A DNA stretch of 64,000 nucleotides, from assembly GCA_007922195.1 (NCBI GenBank), contig ML682122.1, positions 1,047,197 through 1,111,196 on the forward strand, written 5' to 3'. Made by a program: the position numbers and the translations under genes. Below are positions 12,560-21,439 of the stretch, one piece after another (the stretch's first letter is position 1; the number at the start of each line of letters is the position of its first letter). Source of the DNA: Podocnemis expansa. Taxonomy: Eukaryota > Chordata > Testudines > Podocnemididae. The notes below the pieces were generated by a model that ran no database searches, was not told the origin of the DNA, and saw only the letters and a program-made list of their open reading frames with translations.

Positions 12560-12958
12560 GTTGTTTCGAAATAAAAACTGAATGTCCACACAACGTTTTC
12601 TTATTTCGAACTGACAGGCTCTGTCATTTCGAAATAAGAACCATCATTTCAAAATAGCTTAAATCCCATTCATTTTGAAACGGCTGTTATTTCAAAATGG
12701 TCTTTATTTTGTAATAACACCATTTAGACATGTTGTTTTGAAACAACACCATTGTTTCAAAACAACTGTTTCAAAACAACATGTCCAAATGGCCTTATTT
12801 CAAAATAACCATTTCAAAATAACAGCTGTTTCGAAAGCAGGCTTTCCCTTAATTTGAATTAAGATTTTCTTAATTCAAATTAACCTATTTCGAAATAAGG
12901 ATTTTATTTCAAAATAACTTATTTTGAAATGAAATAATGATGTATTGTGGACATAGCC
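12560..12958. mobile_element. Palindromic-word MITE, second of a tandem pair
   Basis: A second terminus, ATGTCCACACAACG, appears at about 12,581 and the element closes with TGTGGACATAGCC at 12,958. Internal blocks (TCGAAAGCAGGC...CCCTTAATTTGAATTAA) repeat those at 12,420-12,480. The two elements are therefore diverged tandem copies, or one element grown by internal duplication with an extra pair of ends. Confidence 0.65.
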
Positions 12959-15300
12959 TGTGTGCAATAGAAAAAGGAATAGATATTTTCCCCTCCTCAC
13001 AATAGATTGATTTATATCAACAGTTATGAAATTGAGTCAATTCTTCCTTATTTCATGTAGTAATGATGAGGAGGAAGGAAAGAAGAAAGAAGATGGCATG
13101 CTGAGGGACTGGCAATGCCCTTCCTCTATTTGGCTTCAAGTTCTCTTTGTTAACTATAAAACTGTAATAACATAAACCGCTCTATAGGGTGGATTATAGG
13201 AAAGGGCAGAATTGGGGCTATGTGCCTGTAACTGGGGAGTGATGCTGCCCGCCATGGCTGATGGGCTAAGAACAAAGTCAATAGAAAGGCACTGGGGAAG
13301 AAACATCCCTTCACTGAATCTGTAAGCAGTGGTCTAGCTGTGTCAGTCCCAGAATATCAGGGACTTGCAGTGAGTGAGCAAAGAGACCTGATAAAAGCTC
13401 TGTATGACTTGAAAGCGGGTGTACATCCCTAGCAGAAATTGGTCAAATAAGAACTATAACTTCCCCCACCTTTTCTCACCACTATTCAGCAAGTACTCTC
13501 TAGGCCTTGTTTGAAAACTGGGCTGAAAAGACATTACGGAAAATATAGCTCACCTGTTACCAGAGGAAAAACCTGACATGATGAGCTCTTTTGTTTCATT
13601 GTTTGGCTGGCAGGACTCAGGTTCCAACATTGTGGGTCATGTCTTTTCATTTGGCAGAAACTGAAATATCTGAGTACTCAGACTTGCACCTCCACAAATG
13701 GACAAACTGCTGCCATGATCTGTCTTAGAACATGCTCTATGCCTTTGTTTACAGAGTGCAGAGCTCAGCTCACACTTGCATGCTGCTTAATGGAACACTC
13801 TGTCTCCCTTGAGACAATCTCTCAAGGGGCTGAACAGGGACATATTGCAGCGCCATACACATTCAGACTCAGTATCTCCATGAAGATTATCTCCATGTCT
13901 TTTTCATATCAGCACCAACACATTCAATGGGAACTTTCAAAATACTTTTGCAGGGAACTGTTTGCATAAATCACTTTGGTTAGCAGCTTTGAAAATCTCA
14001 GCCTCAGAAATTGTCTAGGATTCTGTTTGTAGAAGCCACTGGGAAAACTACAAAGTCTGGGGCAGGCAATTCATAAAACTGGGGTTTATTTTGATAATTA
14101 GACCCCCCCAATCCATCAAAAAATATCCTTTCCCATAACTAGTTATGCAGTAGCCAAAAACACAGTTCCCTCAAAGCAACCAAACCCTGGGCTCCTACTC
14201 AAACAGCCAAGTCAAATATGATGAGCATTACTGAATATCTTGCTTACTGTTTATAATACTGTACACATAACCCACTACCTCACTGAGTATTTCAGGTCTT
14301 AACAGAATGCATCTTTACAACCAATTCTGATGAACTGCACAAAGATTTATTAAAACAAAAGAGAGAGACCTCGGTCAAAAGATAGATATACATACAAACA
14401 GGAGTAAAGTTCTTGGCCAGTTCCTTAGAAAGATGGCAAGAAGCTTAGTGGATAAAAAAAGGAAAAAAAAAAGTATTTCAGAGTCACTGAATCAGTTATA
14501 ACCCAATGGGAAGCTCATTTCTACGGTGGGGAGAATGTCTTTTATGAAAAATTCCTATAGTTGACCTAAGACACTCAGGCTGTCAGTCAAGCTTCCCTTG
14601 TCAAGGTTAAAGCAGATCTGAGATACAGGATCAGGATGCTTTTGGAGACCGCTGATCGGCTTATCAATATCCTCCTAACAACTGGGTTTACGCTGAGGGT
14701 GGTTGGGAAGATTTCTAATGTGCATCATCCTTTTCAAGTTAAACTGCAGATTTCCTATTCATATACAGCTGACTAGCTGCACTGCCTAACAGAAGGGGAC
14801 TTTTCATGTGAAGATAGTTTACCAAAAACTTTAAAGAAAAATAAAGACCATGATCTTATTATATCATGTGTTGCATGTAAATGCTAATATCTACTTTTGT
14901 TCTCTGAATCAATAGTATATAGTGATCAATTGAAACTGGAAAAAAAATATAGGTAAACAGAAAAATACAGTGACATAGAAAGGTGGTCAGCAGGAGGTGG
15001 CCAAGAAGTTGGGAGTCAGGCTGCATGGGGCTACTGGGTGGGGGAAGCTGCAAGCATGGGGTGCCATCGGGCATCTGGGGGAGCACAAATGTGGGCTTGA
15101 CCCTTGGGCTCTGGCAGGTGCCAGACATCTCTGCTATGCCATTAGAATTGTATAATTCACATCTGTACTGAATCCTAAGTGTACAATACAAAATTCAGGT
15201 CTATTAAGCTGACTTAGCTAATTTTTTACAATAAATGACATGAGTACCTTTGCAATACTTTTCTATATGTCTTAAAAGGTTGAGTTTGGGTCCCTTACCC

Positions 15301-15495
15301 CAGTGTAGGTTGTGACACAGTAGAACGTTTTGCAGAAAATGACAGTTGGTGACATATTGCTACACTACAGGACACACCAGCCCATCCCTCACCCCCCCAT
15401 GACCAAATTCAGCTATTTTCCTTGCTCTCTGTGACACATTTACCACACTCTGGCAACACAGTAAAGTGGCCCAACACAGTGGTTGAGAACCACTG
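15301..15495. mobile_element. hAT-type MITE inserted in unit B
   Basis: Right end GGTTGAGAACCACTG is the classic hAT terminus (CAGTGGTTCTCAACC reversed). The left end CAGTGTAGGTTGTGAC is diverged. Flanking octamers CCTTACCC and CTTTAGCC match at 6 of 8, as expected for an 8 bp target duplication. Unit A has the unoccupied site (GGGTCCTTTAGCCCA at about 10,658), which confirms insertion after the duplication. Confidence 0.75.
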
Positions 15496-15513
15496 CTTTA
15501 GCCTACTTGTTAC

Positions 15514-16476
15514 TTAATGTTTCTTTCTCAGTTTCACAGTCAAATACTGATAGAAAGCTTTGCTCAAGGCTTCCCTCATATCTTTGTTTCTCAGGCTGTA
15601 GATGAGTGGGTTAATCAAGGGAGTCAGGACTGTATAGCAGAGTGAGAGAACTTTCTTTGGCTCTTTCAGTGTGTCAAATGTTGGCAGAATGTAGACTATC
15701 ATTAGGGTGACATAGAAAATTGTCACCACAATGAGGTGAGAGGAGCAGGTGGAAAAGGCCTTTTGCCTCCCAGTTGTGGAAGGGATTCTCAGGATAGTGC
15801 GGATGATGCAGATGTAGGACATCAGTGTTAGTAGGAATGGAGGCAAGGTGAAAAAACAGGCTAGGATGAAATCAAACAATGTTATCAGGCTTGTGTCACC
15901 ACAGGCGAGATATATCAACGGGAGAGGATCACAATAGAAGAGGTCAATTTCATTCCGTCCACAGAAAATGGAATGTAATATGAATACTGTAAAGATAGTA
16001 GAAGCAAGCAAACCATTTAACCAGGATCCAGCAGCCAAGAGCAGGCAAGATCTGTTATTCATAAGAGCTGAGTAGTGCAGAGGTTTACATATTGCTAAAT
16101 ACCTATCATAAGACATAGCTGTTATTAGATAACATTCTGTAGCTGCCAGAACCCCAAAGAAATAAAGTTGAGTTAGACAGCCACTGAATGAGATAGTTCT
16201 GTCTCCAGTCAGGAGACTGACCAACATTCTGGGCAAGATGGTAGAGGTGTAGCAGGTCTCCAAGCAGGACAGGTTCCCCAGAAAGAAGTACATTGGAGTG
16301 TGAAGGTGCTGATCAGCTACAACTAGCACCATGACGAGACTGTTTCCAGCTATGGTTGTGATGTAGATCACTAAGAATGTCAGGAAGAGAAACAATTGCA
16401 GTTCAGGAAGATTTCCAAATCCCTGCAGGATAAATTCATTGATGGCTGTTTGATTCTCTGAGTCTATGTCTGCCAT
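15514..16476 (-). CDS. Olfactory receptor, class II, intact
   Basis: Seven-transmembrane odorant receptor, 320 residues, single exon, signalling through G-olf in olfactory neurons. It starts MADIDSENQT, with an N-glycosylation site at N7, which matches the start used in the two neighbouring ORs. Landmarks: TM1 GN at 44-45, [15 protein letters not shown] 61-75, the TM3 cysteine C100, MSYDRYLAIC 121-130, the extracellular loop 2 cysteine C182 in the IDLFYCDPLPL block, SYICIIRTIL near 220-230, FSTCSSHL 241-248 (TM6) and NPLIYSLRN 289-297 (TM7). The C-terminal tail is short and basic. Length and motifs are normal, so it is probably functional. The loop 2 pattern suggests the OR6/OR11-like group, but a subfamily number cannot be assigned. 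The odorant is unknown. It is the paralog of the broken gene at 10.7 kb. Confidence 0.95.
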   Translation of the reverse strand: MADIDSENQTAINEFILQGFGNLPELQLFLFLTFLVIYITTIAGNSLVMVLVVADQHLHTPMYFFLGNLSCLETCYTSTILPRMLVSLLTGDRTISFSGCLTQLYFFGVLAATECYLITAMSYDRYLAICKPLHYSALMNNRSCLLLAAGSWLNGLLASTIFTVFILHSIFCGRNEIDLFYCDPLPLIYLACGDTSLITLFDFILACFFTLPPFLLTLMSYICIIRTILRIPSTTGRQKAFSTCSSHLIVVTIFYVTLMIVYILPTFDTLKEPKKVLSLCYTVLTPLINPLIYSLRNKDMREALSKAFYQYLTVKLRKKH

Positions 16477-17860
16477 GAGTTGAGTCTAGGAAGAAGAAAA
16501 CAAACTATTCAACTGAACTGGAAGAATGCAGAATTAAAGACAGTCAAGAGACATGAATTCCTTCAATTAATGTTCAAAACCTCCCCTTTTTGTCTTGTTT
16601 ACCAGTTGAAATTTTAAAGTTAAATGTATATGTAAGAGATAGATATATCAGTTCAAAATCATAACTCTGATGTTATTCAAGACTCACCTTCTGCCCTCCA
16701 GAGCAATAACAACTATAGCCCTTGTCCATAGTGCTAGCATCCACTTACTGATATGACAGATCAGCCATTTCTTTACCTACTCCCATAGCCCATCTATTGT
16801 CCCGCTCAAAGTTATCCATCATATCTAAAGTCAACATTCCTTTTGTGGACATGGACAAAACCATGGCAATTTTTTGGAGGAGTCAAACTCAATAAAGTGG
16901 TCAACTCAAATCTTGGACTGAGATTCTCCATGCTTTCTTGTGTCTTTAGGCACTGATCTTTCCTTTAGAATGTATGGAAGTTATTCTAATAATAAATCTT
17001 GGTATATTGATCCTTTCAGCATATGATAGGAAAAGGAACAGTTATTTTTTCCCCTATTTACAATAGATCAGTTTGTATCCATAGTTATTAAATAGAGTAA
17101 TTTCTTCCTTAGATAAAGTAATGATGATGAGGAGGAGGACGACGAAAAGGAGGAAGGATGCTGATAAACTAGCAGTGCCTTTTGGGGGGGGGGATTTTAG
17201 GAAAGTGCAGAATCTGAGTGATCTGCTCATAACTTGGAAGTGACTCTGCATCTTCTAACAATGGTGGGCTGATAATAGACGAACAGAGGCACTGGGAAAG
17301 AAAGACTTCTCCCATGAAGTTGTAAGCAGTGTTGATCTAACTCTGTCAGTCCTGCGCTATCAGAGATGCAAAGTGGATGAGGTAACAAACCTGATGAAAA
17401 GCTCTGTGGGGCTCAAAATCCGGTGTTCTGCCCCACCAGAATTTGGTCAAAAGCTGTAACCTCCCACATTTTTGTCTCCTAATATTCAGCAAGGACATCA
17501 CTGTCTCTGTTAGGATGTTGGCTTAAAAGTACAAGGAAGAATATGTAGCTCACCTGGAAGCAGAGGACAAACTTGACATCACGAGTTCTTATGACTCAGT
17601 CTTTTGCTTCCAGGACTCAGGTTTCACCACTGAGGGTCTTCTCTCTTGTCATTTAGCAGAAATTGGAATTTCTGAAAACAGAGACCTTCAGCTCTGTCAG
17701 TCTACAAATTCCTACCACAATCTGTTTTAGAACATGCTCTGTGTCTCTGTTTAGGTAGTGCAGAGCTGACCTTACACTTTTATCGTGCCTCACAGAAGGT
17801 TACATCTCCCTTGAGTCAATTTCTGAAGGAGCTGAGCCGGGGGAGGGAGCTGTGTTTTCT

Positions 17861-19121
17861 CCACACATAGTACCAACAATTTGTCTGATGTCACTAAACT
17901 CCCATGACTAGAGGTACCACCTTGCTATTCCCTGTGTATGAGATCATTGTGCATCCTCTCAGTGTTACACCGTACCCATGGAGTGCCTGACCTTGCAGAG
18001 ATTGCCTCTGCTCTGTGATATTCTGTCCATTTTCCTATTGCCTTCAAAGGAACAATTGCAGATGCACAAATGATTAGCAAGAATCGGGCCTGGGTTTAGA
18101 GGCTGTGCACTTTAACAGACATCAAGGAAAGTGAATGTAAAGAGAATTTGATCCACAGTGTACAGTTAAACTATTTGGATCAAAGAGAATCTCTCTCTTT
18201 CTCTCATATATGTGTGAACCCAGTGAAGAATTTTTCCCGAGGGAACTCAGATGTGAATAGTCATTACTAAAGAATAGCTACTTATTTAGCAAAACTCTCT
18301 CTTCTGCTGAGCTGAAGTGGAATTCAAGGCCTTACAGGCTGATTTGCATGAGAGGAAAATATAGTCATGTGGAGTTTTGGTAATTTCTTGGTGTTACTTG
18401 TTTATTTCCACTATGTGCACCTTCTCTGCAGCAGAGAATCATTGTTTTTTAGGGATCTTAGCCTCTATGCCAGGCGGAAGGCACTCATGAAAGGTCCTGT
18501 CCCACTCAATTATTTCAAACCAGGGCATTAATGGGAAAAGATAGGCTATTCCCAGTGAGTGCCATTGAGGTATGTCTATAGTATACAGGTCACATATCCA
18601 CCTCAGAAGTTCTGCTCACATCTGATCATTGTGACACATATTAATCCGCTAGGAGATTGCAAGTGATAAGTTAGCTGCAGGGACCCTCACCAGACACAGA
18701 GCTGCATTTGTACAGTATAGTTCTGTATACCTTCCAACCCCCTAGCCCATGGCTGCATTAGCTAGTGGATCGGGCAATGGAGTTTAGCGTTTGTTTCCTG
18801 GCACTGCCACTTATTTGTAGTTTGGCCTGTAAAAAGTCACCTTCTTTCATTCCACCTCTGTTGTGCTTAATGTCCTCAGAATGTCAAGGCTGGTCTCATA
18901 CTGTGCTTCCCATCCATGAGAGCTCCATATAGCTGTGTTCCTGGATGGGGCATGACAACAAAGCCATCAAACCCAGAAATATCTCTCCTAATTGTCCTTC
19001 TGTCTCTCATAGGAAAGAAGTGGAGGAGGCTATGGGTAGAATGATTAATGATGTTATACTGTGTAGCTACTAGGTATCTCTCTGGGTGTGAAACATTTTA
19101 TCTAACAAACCTTGGTCATGA
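17861..19121. other. Intergenic DNA, nothing recognised
   Basis: No coding exon or clear repeat seen between the OR duplication and the next MITE. Confidence 0.5.
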
Positions 19122-19579
19122 GGCTATGTCTATACTGGGAATTCAGTTCAAATTAAAGATGTTTAATTCAAACTAATCGGTCCATGGCCACACTGACTTT
19201 CCTTATTTCAAATTAAGGAATTCCTTACTTTGAACTACGGGAAGCTTAGTTTGAACTTGTGAAACTTTCCTTTAGTTTAACTAATTGTTAGTTTGAACTT
19301 AAGGCAGTTTGACCTTCTTCCTCTCAGGGTTCCCTCTTCTTTTTATGGATTGGATGGGGGCATCACCCTTCTTTGGTGCCATGTTACCAAACTTCCTATG
19401 GTGCCCCCCTCCTAAGCCAAACTAGCGACTCCTGTGCATGGACGTGATAGTTCAATTTAGGTTTCTAATGTGGACATGCTAGTTCAAACTAAGTTAGTTT
19501 GAATTAATCACAATTAGTTTGAATTAATTAATTCAAACTAATTTAGTTTGAACTAGCATTTTTAAGTGCAGACATAGCC
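19122..19579. mobile_element. Palindromic-word MITE (word TTAGTTTGAACTAA)
   Basis: GGCTATGTCTATACT and GCAGACATAGCC form the ends; TGA flanks it on both sides, a possible 3 bp target duplication. The body has an outer zone of AGTTTGAA/TTCAAACT words on each side. The centre is unique: CCATGGCCACACTG, then a CAGGGTTCCCTC block and GGTGCCATGTTACCAAACTTCC. The same arrangement recurs at 20,282, 42,861 (inverted) and 54,714, so this is one family. No coding capacity. Confidence 0.8.
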
Positions 19580-20199
19580 TGACAGATCACTAAGGGAACT
19601 TCTGATGAAGCTTGCTTATGTGCATTTGTGGTGTATAAGAAAGCTCTGTGCCAGGTCCAGATCTGGCAAAGAAGAGTGTGAACTCATGTTGCAGCTCATA
19701 TAATAGGAGGAAAATAAATGCAGGGAAATATAAGTCATAGGATCATATCACACAGTTTCAGCCGATTACAACAGTTGTTTAGATTCAAGCAGTGTGTACA
19801 ACACACTAGAAGGAGGGGAGGCAAAATAGGAGGTAGAGAGAAGACAAACTCATCTATTGTAGTAAGAAAATCAGCCAATATCCCTATTGAAGCACCAGGT
19901 CATGGTGTTAAATCTGCAAATGAATTCCATATCTGCAAGCTCTTTTTTGTAGCTTTGATTTGTAATCAATTTGCTTAAGTATGGCAGTTAAGATATTTTC
20001 TTTGGAGTAAGCAGAAAGAGTGAAATATTCTCCTATTTTTTTTTAAATGTTGTTGTTTCTGATGTCAGTTTTGTGTACACTTATTCTTCTGCATAGAGAC
20101 CAACTGCTTCAATTTGCTAAAAGAGTCTGAGCTGTTCCTCTACCTTAGACTTTCTTGCATTTATTTATCTCCTGTTCTGTATGTTTTGCATCTTCAGCA
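19580..20199. other. Repeat-like sequence of unknown type
   Basis: 'GGAGGAAAATAAATGCAGGGAA' type sequence at about 19,706 recurs at 61,742, so part of this is an interspersed repeat that runs into the next entry. No reading frame is convincing. Confidence 0.35.
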
Positions 20200-20835
20200 T
20201 CTAAAAAAGTGTAATTTTCTCCCATGAAAGCTGAAGCAATAAATAAATGTGCTAGTATTTAAAAGTGCCACTAAACTCCTTGGATATGTCTACAGTTACA
20301 CTTTAAATCAAAATAATCATCATTATTTTGATTTAAAGTAGTGCATGTCTACTCTGGCTTTCCTTATTTTGAAATGAGGAACTCCCTCATTTTGAAATAA
20401 GGAACAGCCATTCTGAAATAATAAAACCTCTCTTTATATTGAAATGATGATTACATTAAATTTATTGTTTTGAAATAATGTGGTGTAGCCACATTGTTTT
20501 GATTTAGCTATTATTTCAGTTTAAACACTTATTGCCCTTCTGGGGGCTCATCTTACCATCTTTCCCATGGTGCCCCTTTCCTAAATTGAACTAGCAAATC
20601 CTGCCCATGTACATGCTAGTTTTGGTTTGGGTTTCTGCTGAAGACATGCTAATTCAATTTAACTTAAATTGATTTAATGCTTTTTATTTTGATTAATTTA
20701 GATTAATTTAAGTTAAATTGGTTTAAGAATCTAAGTGTACACATAGCCCTAGTTGTTTTGCTGAAATAGACTGACTTGGCTACTCTGTGGAATTTGGAAT
20801 TTGTCAACATAGAAAGTGGAGCTGTTTAGGTACCT
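20200..20835 (-). repeat. Interspersed repeat with GTGGCACTTTTAAAGACTAA-type core, split by a MITE
   Basis: 'CTCCCATGAAAGCTGAAGCAATAAATAAATG...AAAAGTGCCACTAAACTCCTTG' (to 20,281) continues at 20,749 as 'GTTGTTTTGCTGAAATAGACTGACTTGGCTACTCTGTGGAA'. Related copies are at 42,289-42,425 (opposite strand) and 61,840-61,980. The family is familiar from reptile genomes as a short retroposed tail, possibly Penelope-related. The class is uncertain. Confidence 0.6.
20282..20748. mobile_element. Palindromic-word MITE nested in the repeat above
   Basis: Ends GGATATGTCTACAG and GTACACATAGCC. The left half uses TTTTGAAATAA-type words and the right half AATTTAACTTAAATT-type words. The centre shares the CCATGGTGCCCC block and the ...GACATGCTAATTC block with the elements at 19,122 and 54,714. 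It interrupts an older repeat between ACTCCTTG and GTTGTTTTG, so it is younger than that repeat. Confidence 0.75.
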
Positions 20836-20869
20836 TTTTTAATATACTCTAAAGGAAAAGCAGGTATGG

Positions 20870-21205
20870 AGTGGGGGGGAACACCCAGCACTAGTCATCA
20901 CCTACAGCCCTAAGCTAAAATCTCTCCAGCATTTCATCAGAGATCTAAAACCTATCCTGGAACACGATCTACCACTCTCTCATGCCTTGAGAAGTAGGCC
21001 AGTCCTGGCTTACAGACAGACCACAACCTGAAGCAAATACTGAACAGCAGCTAAACAAACACTAACCCAGGAACCTACCCCTGCAACAAACCCTGCTGAC
21101 ACTTCTGCTTGCAGATCAACTCCACTGATACCATCACTGGTCCTAAACATATCAGCCACACCATCAGGAGCTCATTTGCCTGAACATATACCAATGTGAT
21201 ATTGC
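20870..21205 (+). mobile_element. Penelope-like retroelement fragment (linker before the endonuclease)
   Basis: The plus strand reads YSPKLKSLQHFIRDLKPILE, then LSHALRSRPVLAYRQ, a short gap, a decayed cysteine block (CNKPC...), and TDTITGPKHISHTIRSSF. This order is familiar from reptile Penelope-like elements: the end of the reverse transcriptase domain leading to a GIY-YIG endonuclease. The endonuclease itself is missing, because the match ends at TNVI near 21,200. There are stops and frame changes, so it is dead. A different retroelement class with the same linker is the alternative. Confidence 0.55.
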
Positions 21206-21439
21206 CAACAGGAGGACTGAAAAGAGGGGAGTTTGAGAGGGAAGGAGTTGATGAAGTCCTGAGAAGGAGGCAATGATAATCCCTAGTTGAAGGACCTGTT
21301 GAAGATATCTGGGTGGTGGGTGGGCGTAAACTCACCCACTTCTGAAGCCCTTCCCCCAGCCTAAGGGGAAGAGGCACCAAACAGGCCTTCAAGTGAATGC
21401 GGGGGACAACCAAAAAGAAAACAGGGAAGGGGGTGAGAG

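Larger units (their letters stand above)
8011..13846. repeat. Tandem duplication, unit A (contains OR pseudogene)
   Basis: Aligns in order with 13,847-17,860. Matching stretches are 8,011-8,120 with 13,847-13,955 (TCTCCATGAAGAT... block); 9,504-9,790 with 13,960-14,230 (TTGTCTAGGATTCT block); the OR gene; 11,700-12,130 with 16,560-17,000; and 12,960-13,840 with 17,020-17,850. Unit A is longer because it carries inserted elements at 8,121-9,503 and 12,174-12,958 that unit B lacks. The right end (CCCTTGAGACAATCTCTCAAGGGGCTGAACAGGGA) matches the end of unit B, which fixes the junction. Confidence 0.8.
13847..17860. repeat. Tandem duplication, unit B (contains intact OR)
   Basis: Direct repeat of unit A. 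It keeps the uninterrupted sequence at the sites of the unit A MITEs: AAAATACTTTTGCAGGGAAC near 13,950 and CCTTTCAGCATATGATAGGA near 17,010. It has its own insertions: a hAT-type element at 15,301-15,495 and a G-rich segment at about 14,985-15,125 with no counterpart in A. The right end, TCCCTTGAGTCAATTTCTGAAGGAGCTGAGC, matches the end of unit A. Confidence 0.8.

Noticed and set aside
12129..12857. Short frames with repeated FQNN/SKQ words
   Set aside because: Translations of the TTTCAAAACAA words of the MITE pair.
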